Source: Chitinophaga varians
Lineage (GTDB): Bacteria; Bacteroidota; Bacteroidia; Chitinophagales; Chitinophagaceae
Assembly: GCF_012641275.1 (NCBI RefSeq)
Contig: NZ_JABAIA010000001.1
Location: forward strand, 2,976,001-3,040,000
Reading direction: 5' to 3'
DNA: 64,000 bases
The position numbers and the translations under genes were made by a program. The notes below the pieces were generated by a model. The model ran no database searches. It was given only the letters and a program-made list of their open reading frames with translations, and was not told the DNA's origin. Positions 8,503 through 18,400 of the stretch are shown piece by piece. The stretch's first letter is position 1. Each line of letters begins with the position of its first letter.

Positions 8503-9198
8503 ATGAAGTGTTTAAAATTCCTGTGCGTGTTGGCCTGTATGGCCTGTGCCACAATTGTTAATGCCCAGGTGAGCTTAGGCTTGCAGGGTGGTTATTTAAA
8601 TGCCACTATGGATGCCTCTCCGGGCAACGCCGAGGTTACGCGGCCGGATTCCAAGGCCCTGCACAGCTGGCAGGCCGGTTTTTACCTTAATATTCCTGTA
8701 TTTCCCAATGGTGCGCTGCAGCCAGGACTGAGCTATGCTGTAAAAGGCGCTAACCGGTCTTTTAACGGCCAGGAAGGTGTTAATGTGGCGCTGCCGGGCG
8801 CAACAAAAATCCGGCTGCAGTACCTGGAGCTTCCCGTGGACCTGGTGTATAAGATACCTGTTGGCATTGGAAAACTGGCACTGGGCGGCGGTGGTTATGC
8901 GGCCTATTGCATCCGGGGCGACTATGACCTGGCGATCTATAAAGAAGGAAAACTGTTACAGTCCAGCAGTCAGCGGGTGGATTTCGGTAAAAATCCCAAT
9001 GTATTCTCTACAGATTATAACATTCACCGCTGGGATGCCGGTTTGAATGCCACGGCTACTATAGAATTTAATTGTTACCTCACGCTGGGTGTTAAATACA
9101 GCTATGGACTGGTGGACATTGACCGGTCCGGCGGCAGCCTTAAAAACAGATATTTCGGTGTTAACCTCGGTATACTGTTCAACAGAGAAGACTGGTAG
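8503..9198 (+). CDS. Outer-membrane beta-barrel protein (third paralogue)
   Basis: A 231-residue barrel protein with signal peptide (MKCLKFLCVLACMACATIVNA). Barrel strands include VSLGLQGGYLNATM, LQPGLSYAVKGANRS, LQYLELPVDLVYKIP and the C-terminal YFGVNLGILF. It is more diverged than the other two: it is Gly-rich around GGGGYAAYCIRGDYD, and it carries its own upstream gap of about 120 bp after a strong terminator, so it should be transcribed independently. Three adjacent copies suggest local duplication followed by divergence. Function is unknown beyond an outer-membrane location. Confidence 0.85.
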   Translation: MKCLKFLCVLACMACATIVNAQVSLGLQGGYLNATMDASPGNAEVTRPDSKALHSWQAGFYLNIPVFPNGALQPGLSYAVKGANRSFNGQEGVNVALPGATKIRLQYLELPVDLVYKIPVGIGKLALGGGGYAAYCIRGDYDLAIYKEGKLLQSSSQRVDFGKNPNVFSTDYNIHRWDAGLNATATIEFNCYLTLGVKYSYGLVDIDRSGGSLKNRYFGVNLGILFNREDW

Positions 9199-9235
9199 TA
9201 TTTAATATTAAAAATATTTATACATTATTTTGTTT

Positions 9236-9438
9236 TATATTTGTTTGTCGATGGATATTTCGGGGCAATGGCTGTATTAAGAAGCCGGCTGCGAAGGAGC
9301 ACTGTTATGCCGGATATAGGTTGAAAATGGCTGGCAGCGTGACAGCTATGATATCCGGCGTATAATTTCGTACATACTTATCAGTTAATCATTAATAGGA
9401 CCAGAGAGGCCGCCGTTACAGGCGGTCTCTTTTTTTTT
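9236..9438 (+). ncRNA. Candidate small RNA or structured 3' UTR
   Basis: This lies in a 460-bp gap between convergent genes. A -7-like box TATATTTG (9236-9243) is followed by about 160 nt with a strong internal stem GCCGGATAT/ATATCCGGC (about 9319-9358) enclosing a smaller GCTG/CAGC stem. A strong intrinsic terminator with T9 closes it (9403-9438). No open frame of note is present. No matching -33 TTTG was found at 17-21 bp, so independent transcription is uncertain. It could instead be a long 3' UTR of the barrel gene ending at 9198. It does not match RNase P, SRP or tmRNA signatures that I know. Confidence 0.4.
9403..9438 (+). terminator. Intrinsic terminator of the 9.2-9.4 kb transcript
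   Basis: An AGAGAGGCCGCC arm pairs with GGCGGTCTCT around a GTTACA loop and is followed by a run of nine T. It is on the plus strand, so it ends either the barrel transcript or the candidate small RNA. Confidence 0.9.
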
Positions 9439-9602
9439 GCCGGAGGAGTAGGGGTGTATGTGTTGACGTGCGTCTTTTTTACAGAAAGTTGCTTCCCTAA
9501 GGGGTTGCGATGATCATTGGACAGTTAATTTAAATGTGTGACAGTTATAGGGATATGCCACTACGTCTCTACGTAATGGCATTATAATATGAAAGAAAAG
9601 CA

Positions 9603-9640
9603 AAAAAGGGAAAGACTTTCGTCATTCCCTTTTCTTTTTA
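9603..9640 (-). terminator. Intrinsic terminator of metF
   Basis: Read on the minus strand, AAAAGGGAA pairs with TTCCCTTTT around a 12-nt loop, with a T-rich tail, about 20 bp after the metF stop codon. Confidence 0.8.
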
Positions 9641-9658
9641 TATAAAGTCGGTTAAATG

Positions 9659-10612
9659 TTATACGATCGCTTCCACTGCTTTGCGTACCACCTGCGGTTT
9701 GCCGAGGGTATAGTAATGGAGCACCGGCACGCCAAAGGCTTTTAATTCTTTGGACTGCTGGATCAGCCATTCGGTGCCTACCTGTTCCACCTCCTTATCA
9801 GTTTTGCAGCGCATAATTTCGCTGGACAGCTCCGTGGGAAGGTCTACATGGAAAATCCTGGGAAGGATGTTCATTTGTTTTTTGGAGGTCAGGGGTTTCA
9901 GTCCCGGGATAATCGGTACTGTGATGCCCATTTCGCGGCATTTGGCTACAAAATCGAAGAATTTCTGGTTGTCGAAGAACATCTGAGTAACGATGTAATC
10001 CGCTCCCATTTCCACTTTCCGTTTGAGGTAGCCCATGTCTGTCTGCATATTGGGCGCTTCGAAGTGTTTTTCCGGATAGCCGGCCACCCCGATGCAGAAG
10101 TTGGTTTTTACGCCGCCCTGCAGGTCGTCTTCCAGGTACACGCCATTATTCATATGCACCACCTGGTCCAGCAGTTCGCTGGCATAGCTGTGGCCGTGCG
10201 GGTCCGGTTCAAAAAATGTTTCGTTTTTCGGAGCATCGCCTCTGAGCACCAATACGTTATCGATGCCGAGGAAGGCCAGGTCGATCAGGGCGTTTTCCGT
10301 TTCCTCCCTGCTAAAGCCGCCGCAGATCAGGTGAGGGACTGCATCCACCGTATAGTGGTTCATAATAGCGGCGCAGATACCTACCGTACCGGGGCGTTTA
10401 CGGATTTCCACCTTCTCGAACGCGCCATCGGCCTTCTTTTTGAACATATGCTCACTGCGGTGGTAGGTTACATTAATATAAGCCGGCTTGAAGTCCATCA
10501 GCGGGTCCAGATGGTCGTAGATGGATTCAATGCTCTTTCCTTTCAGCGGGGGAAGGATTTCGAAAGATATCAGTGTATCCTTCGCCTGGGCAATATGTTC
10601 TGTTACTTTCAT
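9659..10612 (-). CDS. metF: Methylenetetrahydrofolate reductase
   Basis: A 317-residue FAD-dependent TIM-barrel enzyme that reduces 5,10-methylene-THF to 5-methyl-THF, the methyl donor for methionine synthase (encoded at 46.7-50.5 kb here). Family signatures seen: SFEILPPLKG near the N-terminus with the catalytic Glu, YINVTYH, HLICGGFSREE, VLRGDAP, ADYIVTQMFFDN and IPGLKPLTSKKQ. The length is normal for bacterial MetF (about 290-320). It is monocistronic, with its own terminator, and divergent from lptB. A -7-like box TATTTTTG lies at 10680-10687 on the minus strand. No SAM or B12 riboswitch is apparent in the short leader. Confidence 0.95.
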   Translation of the reverse strand: MKVTEHIAQAKDTLISFEILPPLKGKSIESIYDHLDPLMDFKPAYINVTYHRSEHMFKKKADGAFEKVEIRKRPGTVGICAAIMNHYTVDAVPHLICGGFSREETENALIDLAFLGIDNVLVLRGDAPKNETFFEPDPHGHSYASELLDQVVHMNNGVYLEDDLQGGVKTNFCIGVAGYPEKHFEAPNMQTDMGYLKRKVEMGADYIVTQMFFDNQKFFDFVAKCREMGITVPIIPGLKPLTSKKQMNILPRIFHVDLPTELSSEIMRCKTDKEVEQVGTEWLIQQSKELKAFGVPVLHYYTLGKPQVVRKAVEAIV

Positions 10613-10679
10613 GTGTTATGGAATTTGTGGAATAATGGCTGTTTGGGTAAACCTTATTCCGACTGAAAATTTACGGGGG

Positions 10680-10687
10680 CAAAAATA
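10680..10687 (-). promoter_or_regulatory. Putative -7 box of metF
   Basis: TATTTTTG on the minus strand matches the Bacteroidota TAnnTTTG motif about 68 bp upstream of the metF ATG. A TTGA lies further upstream at shorter than usual spacing, so the -33 element is unclear. Confidence 0.45.
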
Positions 10688-10770
10688 ACATATCCCCTCG
10701 TCAATCTTGTATGATTTTTCATCTTGGGCGAACTATGACTAGGCCAAGTGAATGAATTGTTTAATTTTGC

Positions 10771-10778
10771 TAAGTTTG
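10771..10778 (+). promoter_or_regulatory. -7 box placed for a leaderless lptB mRNA
   Basis: TAAGTTTG matches the TAnnTTTG consensus and ends 5 nt before the ATG at 10784, so transcription would start at or next to the start codon. A second match, TAATTTTG, lies at 10762-10769. No clear -33 TTTG was found. Confidence 0.5.
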
Positions 10779-10783
10779 ATCAT

Positions 10784-11545
10784 ATGGCATTAAGAATACA
10801 TACGGACCAGCTGGTAAAGCGCTATGGCGCCCGGACGGTGGTAAACCACGTGTCTGTTGAGGTTTCCCAGGGGGAGATTGTAGGGCTGCTGGGCCCTAAC
10901 GGAGCGGGTAAAACTACCTCCTTTTACATGGTTGTCGGGCTTATTAAGCCGGATGAAGGGAATGTTTACCTCGATGAGGTGAATATTACCAAGCTGCCCA
11001 TGTACAAAAGGGCCAAAATGGGTATTGGCTATCTGCCGCAAGAGGCGTCTGTGTTCCGCAAACTCAGTGTGGAAGACAATATCGCCGCTGTGCTGGAGAT
11101 GACCAACCTGAAAAAGGCCGAGCAGAAAGACAAGCTGGAAGCGCTCCTGAGCGAATTCCGCCTGACGCATGTCCGCAAAAGCCCCGGGGACGTACTGAGC
11201 GGGGGAGAACGCCGCCGTACGGAAATCGCCCGCGCGCTGGCGGTAGATCCCAAATTTATCCTGCTGGACGAACCTTTTGCCGGTATCGACCCTATTGCCG
11301 TGGAAGATATCCAGTCTATCGTAGCCAAACTGAAATACAAGAATATCGGTATCCTGATCACAGACCACAACGTACAGGAAACATTGTCCATTACTGACAG
11401 GGCTTATTTATTGTTTGAAGGAAAAATCCTGAAATCCGGGTCGGCAGAAGAACTGGCTGAAGATGAACAGGTGAGAAAAGTGTATCTTGGCCAGAATTTC
11501 GTTCTTCGGAGGAAGAATTACCTGGACGAAGCAGCTAAACAATAA
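10784..11545 (+). CDS. lptB: LPS export ABC transporter ATP-binding protein LptB
   Basis: A 253-residue ABC ATPase that powers LptFG extraction of LPS from the inner membrane. Walker A is GPNGAGKTT, the Q-loop [11 protein letters not shown], the signature [15 protein letters not shown], Walker [14 protein letters not shown], and the switch is [23 protein letters not shown] and the DPIAVEDIQ stretch are LptB-specific. The start is placed at ATG 10784 rather than at GTG 10748, because the protein family begins right at this Met and the upstream stretch holds two -7-like boxes. It heads a tight operon with a GH3-family enzyme (19-bp gap) and fabG. Confidence 0.95.
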   Translation: MALRIHTDQLVKRYGARTVVNHVSVEVSQGEIVGLLGPNGAGKTTSFYMVVGLIKPDEGNVYLDEVNITKLPMYKRAKMGIGYLPQEASVFRKLSVEDNIAAVLEMTNLKKAEQKDKLEALLSEFRLTHVRKSPGDVLSGGERRRTEIARALAVDPKFILLDEPFAGIDPIAVEDIQSIVAKLKYKNIGILITDHNVQETLSITDRAYLLFEGKILKSGSAEELAEDEQVRKVYLGQNFVLRRKNYLDEAAKQ

Positions 11546-11564
11546 AAACACGCTACTCCTATAT

Positions 11565-13094
11565 ATGAAGATTTTAAGTCCTGCCATATCACAACTCGCA
11601 CGTCTGCGCATGGGGCGCATCGCCTATTTTATGCAATATCCCGTGCAAGTACAGCAGCAGGTATTCCAAAACCTTATTAGCGCCGCTCAATACACGGAGT
11701 TCGGCAAACAACACGGCTTTTCAAAGATTTATAAGATAGAGGAATATAAAGAAAGGGTACCGGTACACACGTACGATACCATCAAACCCTATATTCAGCG
11801 CACCATGGAAGGCCAACAGAACGTACTGTGGAATACGCCAATCAAATGGTTCGCCAAATCCAGCGGCACCACCGCTGATAAAAGCAAGTTTATACCCGTA
11901 ACCGTTGAAAGCCTCGACGAGTGTCATTACCGTTCCGGGCGCGACGTTATTTCCCTTTATTACAATAACTTCCCTGACTCCGACGTATTTACCGGAAAAT
12001 CGTTGATCATCGGCGGCAGCCACCAGGTCAATAAACTGTCGGAGGACAGCGATTCCTACTGTGGCGATCTTAGCGCCGTGATGTTGCAGAACATGCCCTT
12101 TTATGGTAACATGATCCGCACGCCCGACCTGGAAATAGCCCTGATGGACGAATGGGAAGAAAAAATAGAGCGCATGGCCAATGCCGTGATCCACGAAAAC
12201 GTGACCTCCATTGCCGGCGTACCTACCTGGACCATCGTACTGATCAAAAGGATATTTGAGCTTACCGGTAAAGATAACCTGGCAGACGTATGGCCCAACC
12301 TCGAACTGTATATGCATGGCGGCGTAAGCTTTACACCTTACCGCGACCAGTTTGCAAAACTGATCCGTAACCCGCTGATGCACTACCAGGAAACCTATAA
12401 CGCTTCGGAAGGCTTCTTTGCCGCCCAGGACGTAATCGGTGAAGAAGGCCTGCTGCTGTTCCTTAACCATGGCATCTTCTACGAGTTTATGCCGATGGAG
12501 GAACTGGGCAAGGAAAATCCGCGTACCCTGCAGCTGCAGGAAGTGGAAACCGGGAAAAATTATGCCCTGGTTATCAGTACCAACGGCGGACTATGGCGTT
12601 ACCTGGTAGGAGACACCATACAGTTTACCTCCCTGCTGCCTTATCGCATCAAGGTGAGCGGACGTACCAAATCGTTCATCAATGCTTTCGGTGAAGAAGT
12701 GATCGTGGAAAACGCCGATATGGCTATCGCCAAAGCCAGCGAAGCTACCGGCGCCGTTGTGAATGACTATACCGCAGCACCTGTATATTTCAGCGACGAA
12801 GGCAATGGCGGACACGAATGGCTCATCGAGTTTGAAGTGGCGCCAACAGATATAAACACCTTTGTATCTGTACTGGACAATACCCTGAAATCCATTAACT
12901 CAGACTACGAAGCCAAAAGGCATAAGGACATCGCCCTGCGCCCGCCGGTAGTACATGTACTGCCCAAAGGCACTTTCTGCGAATTCCTGAAAAGCAAAGG
13001 CAAACTGGGTGGCCAGCACAAAGTGCCCCGCCTGAACAACGACCGTAACTACCTCGAAGAAATTCTGAAGTTTGCGGCAACCATGAACACTTAA
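11565..13094 (+). CDS. GH3 auxin-responsive-promoter family acyl-adenylate enzyme
   Basis: A 509-residue member of the GH3 branch of the ANL (acyl/aryl adenylate-forming) superfamily. The start at 11565 is preferred because the family begins near MKILSPAISQLARL; the longer frame overlaps lptB. The ATP-binding P-loop-like motif is KSSGTTADKSKFIPVT (about residues 102-117), with later motifs YNASEGFFAAQD and YRIKVSGRTKSFINAFGEE. Plant GH3 enzymes couple amino acids to jasmonate or auxin; bacterial substrates are unknown. Position between lptB and fabG hints at an acyl or lipid-related substrate, but that is inference from context only. Confidence 0.9.
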   Translation: MKILSPAISQLARLRMGRIAYFMQYPVQVQQQVFQNLISAAQYTEFGKQHGFSKIYKIEEYKERVPVHTYDTIKPYIQRTMEGQQNVLWNTPIKWFAKSSGTTADKSKFIPVTVESLDECHYRSGRDVISLYYNNFPDSDVFTGKSLIIGGSHQVNKLSEDSDSYCGDLSAVMLQNMPFYGNMIRTPDLEIALMDEWEEKIERMANAVIHENVTSIAGVPTWTIVLIKRIFELTGKDNLADVWPNLELYMHGGVSFTPYRDQFAKLIRNPLMHYQETYNASEGFFAAQDVIGEEGLLLFLNHGIFYEFMPMEELGKENPRTLQLQEVETGKNYALVISTNGGLWRYLVGDTIQFTSLLPYRIKVSGRTKSFINAFGEEVIVENADMAIAKASEATGAVVNDYTAAPVYFSDEGNGGHEWLIEFEVAPTDINTFVSVLDNTLKSINSDYEAKRHKDIALRPPVVHVLPKGTFCEFLKSKGKLGGQHKVPRLNNDRNYLEEILKFAATMNT

Positions 13095-13111
13095 AACCTA
13101 TCAACTATAAC

Positions 13112-13861
13112 ATGAAATTACTGGAGAACAAAGTAGCGATTGTAACTGGCGCCAGCCGTGGTATTGGAGAAGCGATAGCTTTGAAATTTGCAGAACAGGG
13201 AGCCAACGTGGCTTTTACTTATGTAAGTTCTGATGAAAAGGCGAAAATCCTGGAAGAAAAACTCCGCGCGCTGGGAGTACAGGCGAAAGCATATAAATCA
13301 AACGCCGGTGTTTACGAAGAGACAGAAGTGTTGGTAACTGAAGTGCTGAAAGAATTCGGAAAAATTGATATCTGCGTGAACAACGCCGGTATCTCCAAAG
13401 ATAACCTCCTGTTGCGCATGAGCCCCGACCAATGGGACGATGTGATGAACATCAACCTGAAAAGCGTGTACAACATGACCAAACAGGTGATCCGTCCGAT
13501 GATGAAAGCCAAATCCGGCAGCATCATCAACATGAGCTCCGTGATAGGCATCATGGGCAACGCGGGCCAAAGCAGCTACGCCGCTTCCAAAGCCGGTATC
13601 ATCGGATTCTCCAAATCCATCGCACAGGAACTGGGCAGCCGTAACATCCGTTGCAACGCCGTAGCTCCGGGCTTTATCGAAACAGATATGACCAGCTACC
13701 TGAAAGAAGGTGAGCAGGCAACCAGCTACATTCAGCAAATTCCGCTGGCCCGCTTCGGCACACCGGAAGATATTGCCAATGTATGCCTCTTCCTGGCTTC
13801 TGATATGAGCAGCTATGTTACTGGTCAGACGATCAGCGCCTGCGGCGGCTTATGTATGTAA
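13112..13861 (+). CDS. fabG: 3-oxoacyl-[acyl-carrier-protein] reductase
   Basis: A 249-residue short-chain dehydrogenase/reductase. The NADPH-binding site is TGASRGIGEAIA, with NNAGISKDNLLLRM, catalytic Ser in INMSSVIGIMGN and YAASKAG (Tyr/Lys). The C-terminus is GQTISACGGLCM; the typical VDGGM is altered to ACGGL. FabG reduces 3-oxoacyl-ACP in fatty-acid elongation. It lies 17 bp after the GH3 gene, and a strong bidirectional terminator follows. LLLRM and the overall length match FabG better than unspecific SDRs, but it might act on a dedicated product of the GH3-linked pathway instead. Confidence 0.9.
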   Translation: MKLLENKVAIVTGASRGIGEAIALKFAEQGANVAFTYVSSDEKAKILEEKLRALGVQAKAYKSNAGVYEETEVLVTEVLKEFGKIDICVNNAGISKDNLLLRMSPDQWDDVMNINLKSVYNMTKQVIRPMMKAKSGSIINMSSVIGIMGNAGQSSYAASKAGIIGFSKSIAQELGSRNIRCNAVAPGFIETDMTSYLKEGEQATSYIQQIPLARFGTPEDIANVCLFLASDMSSYVTGQTISACGGLCM

Positions 13862-13876
13862 TCTCCTATTACAGAT

Positions 13877-13911
13877 AAAAAAAACGCGGGTGTGTATCAC
13901 CCGCGTTTTTT
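13877..13911. terminator. Bidirectional terminator between fabG and susD
   Basis: An A7 run, ACGCGGGTG, a 5-nt loop, CACCCGCGT and a T6 run make a symmetric GC-rich hairpin serving both the plus-strand fabG operon and the minus-strand SusC/SusD pair. Confidence 0.93.
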
Positions 13912-13926
13912 GTTGTGTGGTTATCC

Positions 13927-15384
13927 TTATTTTTCCCACCATACTTTGGTGTTGATCTTGTCTCCTCCCATCTGCTCTACTACCTTCAGGTAGTTGTCTG
14001 TATTGTTTACCTTAACAGAGACCGGATAATATAACCTGTTAGGCATCTTCTGATCATTATACATAAAAGTAGTGGTAGGCAATACGGGCAGGCCTGTACG
14101 GCGATGCTCAAACCATTGCTGGTAATCTGTGAAGAAAAGCGCAAAATACTTTTGCAGCATAATGCGGTCCAGCGTACCGTCGTATTTAGTGCTCTCCAGC
14201 GTGAAGTAATTGTCTGGCATCACGCCTCCCCACATCTCAATAGCAGCTTTTACACCTTTTTTGTAGTGATCTTCCGCTGTGGCGGCAGGGATAATGTTCC
14301 GCTGCGCCAGTTCTGCCTGGATCAGTTCCACTTCTGCGTAGCTGAGTATCGGCACGATCATCGGTGCGATCACCAGTCGCTGCAGCAGCCCGGAAGGACT
14401 GTAGTTGACGCTGGTAGGGGATTCCATATAGTTCACCGGCAAGCCTTTATACCCTATGTTTTTGTTGTTCTTATCCTTTGCCTGACCGGCAAACAAGGCT
14501 AAGCGCGGATCTTTGAAGTTGTTCAGGTTGTTGATAAAGAAATCGAAATACACGCGACCGGTGCTGAAATCCTGCGGCCTGCTCCAGGGGGAGATATTAG
14601 GCGTGGTACCGGTGATGCTGAGCACGGCGGCTTCGGCATTGCTCTGGAATACCGGGTACTTCGTTGCGTCCTGCAACATAGCGGCCATGATGTCTGCATT
14701 GCCGGGCAGTTTTTTCATGGTGCGCAGTAACAGGCGGAGACGGAGCGAGTTGGTGAACTTTCTCCATTTGGTCAGGTCATTGTTGAAAAGGATATCGGCA
14801 GCATACATGGTGGTAGTGCCGGTATTATACAATGTATTGGCTCTTTCCAGGTCTGCCAGGATGGTTTTGTAAACATCTTCCTGCTTGTCGAATGTAGGGA
14901 AGAAGGTGCCCTGTTCGCCGCTCAGGGCGGTACTCATCGGAACATCGCCGAAACAGTCTGTCAGCATGGAATAAAACCATGCTTTCAGCGTCAGGGATAT
15001 CGCGAGGTAGTTATTGTTGTTCAGTTTAATGGCAGACAACTCCATTTCGCGTGCATTGGCAAGGCACTGGTAATACGTGGCCCAGATGCCGTTACCAATA
15101 TCTTCCCGGAAATCGTACAGGTAAGTCTGGTCTTCTACAGATTCATTGGGGTATCCGCCGGCAATCTGCATCAGCTCAAAAGTGAAGGAGCGGCTGCGGC
15201 TCATGCCGTAGGACGCACCGTTGTAAATGGTGGGATTCAGCAAAGTGCCCGGAGTAATGGTTTCCAGGCGGTTAGGATCTTTATTGGTCTCCACAAAGTC
15301 CTTGGTACAACTGCCCAGTAACGCAGTGGCCAGTACAGCGGCATATATGGTTTTAAAGCGGTTGCTTAAGTTCAGAGATATCAT
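13927..15384 (-). CDS. SusD/RagB-family outer-membrane lipoprotein (SusD-like_2 type)
   Basis: A 485-residue surface lipoprotein forming the lid of a SusCD uptake complex. The lipoprotein signal ends in ATALLGSC, so Cys26 would be lipidated. It continues with TKDFVETNKDPNR, typical of the PF12771-like subgroup. The helical TPR-like core includes YQCLANAREMELS, LTLKAWFYSMLTDCFGDVPM and the C-terminal QQWFEHRRTGLPVLP. It is encoded 30 bp downstream of its SusC partner. No degradative enzyme is adjacent, so the cargo (glycan, peptide or other) cannot be inferred. Confidence 0.93.
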   Translation of the reverse strand: MISLNLSNRFKTIYAAVLATALLGSCTKDFVETNKDPNRLETITPGTLLNPTIYNGASYGMSRSRSFTFELMQIAGGYPNESVEDQTYLYDFREDIGNGIWATYYQCLANAREMELSAIKLNNNNYLAISLTLKAWFYSMLTDCFGDVPMSTALSGEQGTFFPTFDKQEDVYKTILADLERANTLYNTGTTTMYAADILFNNDLTKWRKFTNSLRLRLLLRTMKKLPGNADIMAAMLQDATKYPVFQSNAEAAVLSITGTTPNISPWSRPQDFSTGRVYFDFFINNLNNFKDPRLALFAGQAKDKNNKNIGYKGLPVNYMESPTSVNYSPSGLLQRLVIAPMIVPILSYAEVELIQAELAQRNIIPAATAEDHYKKGVKAAIEMWGGVMPDNYFTLESTKYDGTLDRIMLQKYFALFFTDYQQWFEHRRTGLPVLPTTTFMYNDQKMPNRLYYPVSVKVNNTDNYLKVVEQMGGDKINTKVWWEK

Positions 15385-15414
15385 GGTTATGCTGATTTCA
15401 GTAACAGAGATCGG

Positions 15415-18400
15415 TTATAATTTTACTTTCAGGTTGAAGCCAAAAGTAGACGGTGTCGGCATCTGGCCTACTTCCACACCGGTAAGGATACCTGTTCCGC
15501 TGGCTTGTGTGGCCACTTCCGGATCATAAATCGGGAAATCGGAGATGGTTGCCAGGTTACGTCCGTATATGGCGAGGCTCAGGTTCTGTATTTTGGTGCG
15601 GTTGAACCATGTTTTCGGGAAGTTGTACTCCAGTGACACTTCACGCAGTTTGATGAAGGAAGCGTCAAAGGAATTGGCTTCAGTGTTGTTCAAACGGTAG
15701 TACTGCGCATAATAATCGGCTGGTCTTACTTTTACCGTGTTAGGGCTGAAAGAGCCATCTGCATTTTGTACTACGCCTTCGCCAACGATCCATCCTTCTT
15801 CTCTGCCTTTCAGTGTGTGTCTCAGCTTACCCTGTTCTGTCATTTTGTGGTGGGAATGAGAATAGAGCGTACCACCCAGCTGTCCGTCGACAGTAGTGCT
15901 CAGCCTGAAACCTTTGTACGTCAAGCTGTTGGTCCAGCCGGCTCTCCATTCGGGGTTGGTGTCGCCTACGTATTCGGTGACCTGCGTTACACTGGGAATG
16001 CCGTTAACGTAGATGATCTGGCCGTCCGGGGCGCGCTGGAACTTAAGACCGTAGAGTGCAGAAGCTGTTTGTCCTTCTACGGCGGTCAGTGTGGCGCTGG
16101 AAGAGCTCATGATAGACAGTTTGCCGCCCAGGCGGGGATCGAGGCTCAGCACTTTACTGCGTGTAGCCGCCCAGGTGATAGTGGTGTTCCAGGTGAAGTT
16201 TTTATTCGTCACTGGTGTGGCACTTAAGATCAGCTCCAGGCCCTGGTTGCGGACTTCACCGGAGTTCAGCAGCGCGGAAGCAAAGCCGGTGGCTCTTTCC
16301 AGGGGAACAGAGAGGATCTGGTTTTTAGTGCGGGTACGATATACAGATGCGTCGAGCTTCAGGCGGTTTTTCAGGAAAGCCACTTCGATACCTGTTTCCA
16401 CGCTGGTGGATATCTCCGGTTTGAATTCCAAATTATACAGTTCTGAAGGTGCTTCAGCGGAGCTGGGGAAGCTGCTGCGGCCATAGTATTTGGCCGTTCT
16501 GCCCGGTTCAGTGTCGTTACCTACCTGGGCAAGTGACAGGCGGTATTTCAGGTAACTGATGGATTTAGGCAGCTGTACCATTTCGCTGATGATCATGCTC
16601 AGGTTGGCAGAAGGATAGAAGAAAGACCAGTTGGCTTCCGGCAAGGTGCTGGACCAGTCGTTTCTGCCCGTCAGGTCCAGGAAGATCATGTCCTTGTAAC
16701 CCAGGTTGACGAGGCCATACAGGCTGTTTACTTTTTTCCTGGAGTCGTAGGTGGCCACCAGCGGGTTGCTGATACCGTTGGTCATCTTGTAAACGCCGGG
16801 CACCACCAGTCCGATCAGGGTGTTGTCGGTACGGTCGTAGCGGCTGCTCATGGCGTTACCACCGGCAGATGCGGTCAGGGTGAATTTGTCCTGCATCCAT
16901 GCATTCTTGTAAGACAGGAGGAAGTCGGTATTGATTTCCTGCGTGTATACGGTTTGTTTAGTGTAGAAACCTTGCCCATAGCGGTTAGTATCATATGGAC
17001 GGCGTTGGTCCCTGTTCTGGTGGTTGGTGTTGATACCACCGCGCAGCATCAGGGTGAGTTTGGGCGCCAGTTGAACATCGGCTTTCAGGTTGCCGGTGAT
17101 GGCGTTGCCACGTAAGCCGTTGGTGATATCTTCCGCAATAACGAACGGGTTATCGATAAAGGAGCTGTAAGGGCGTATCATGCTGATGCCTTCCGCTCCC
17201 GGTTTCCATTTTGCCCTGTACCAGTCGAGGTCTACGTTGGGGTTCTGGAAAATCATGAAATAACCGATGGAGTGGTTGTTATAACCGAGGCCCGGCAGGT
17301 TGTCGCTGGATTTATTGGTATAGTTTACCGCAGTGGACAGCCTGATGGCGTTAGATACTTTGTATCCGGCGTTAACGGCAGCGGTTATACGTTCAAATCC
17401 GGTGGTGGGCATGATCCATTTGTTGGAGGAATGCGTAACGGAAGCGCGGATAGAACCGTCCTGGCCGGAGTTTTCGAGCGACAGGGTGTTGGTGACCGTA
17501 CGGCCTGTCTGCCAGAAGGATTTACGGTTGTCCTTATAGGGTTGCCACAGTGTTCTTTCTGAACCGGTGCCCATTTTAACGGGGTCGTACTGGAAATAGT
17601 ATTGTCCGTCGAATTTAGGGCCGAAGGCGCTGCTGCTGCCACCGGTGCTGCGACCGTCTTCCGTAGCGCCATAGGAGTAATACAGTTCACCTTTGGCGTT
17701 GTAGTTGGTTTTACCGTCGCCCTGGCCGTATTCATATTGCCAGTCGGGCCAGCGGGTGATCACATCAAAGCTGGTGTTGTTGTTGAAAGAGATGCCCAGT
17801 CCTCTTTTGGCTTTAGCGCCGGATTTGGTGGTGATCAATACGGCGCCGTTGGCAGCGCGGCTACCATACAATGCCGTTGCACCGGGGCCTTTGAGGATAC
17901 TTACGCTTTCAATGTCGTCCGGATTGATATCTGATATACCGTTACCGAAATCGACCGGAACGTCGATAGAAGCATCGCCGCCCATATAGCCGTTGGAGGC
18001 TCCGGAAGTGGTGAGGCCTCCGTTTACGGGTACACCGTCTACTACCACCAGTGCAGCGTTGCCGTTGGAGGTAAGGGAGTTGGTGCCGCGAAGCCTTATC
18101 TCCTGCGAGTTAAGCGGGCCGCCGAGAGAGGCGATATTTAATCCGGCTACTTTGCCACGCAGCGCATCAGACCAGTTGTTGGGCCTGGAATCGGTCATGG
18201 CTTCATCGTTAAGGGTTTGTTGTGCATAACCCAGTGCTTTCTCTGCTCTTTTAATACCAAGAGCGGTCACCACCACCTCATTGAGCTTGCCGGTAGTTGT
18301 TTTCAGACGTACATGCAGATTGGACGCATCGTCATTGAACACCAGCTGCTGCTTTTCATAACCCATCATGGTGATATAAAGCTGTGCGCCGGGAGTAAGG

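Noticed and set aside
9236..9438. 6S RNA, RNase P RNA, SRP RNA or tmRNA at this place
   Set aside because: No known core motif of these RNAs is recognisable; kept only as unknown candidate RNA.
10613..10680. SAM or B12 riboswitch in front of metF (and likewise before metH)
   Set aside because: The leaders are short and I see none of the conserved cores of these riboswitches.
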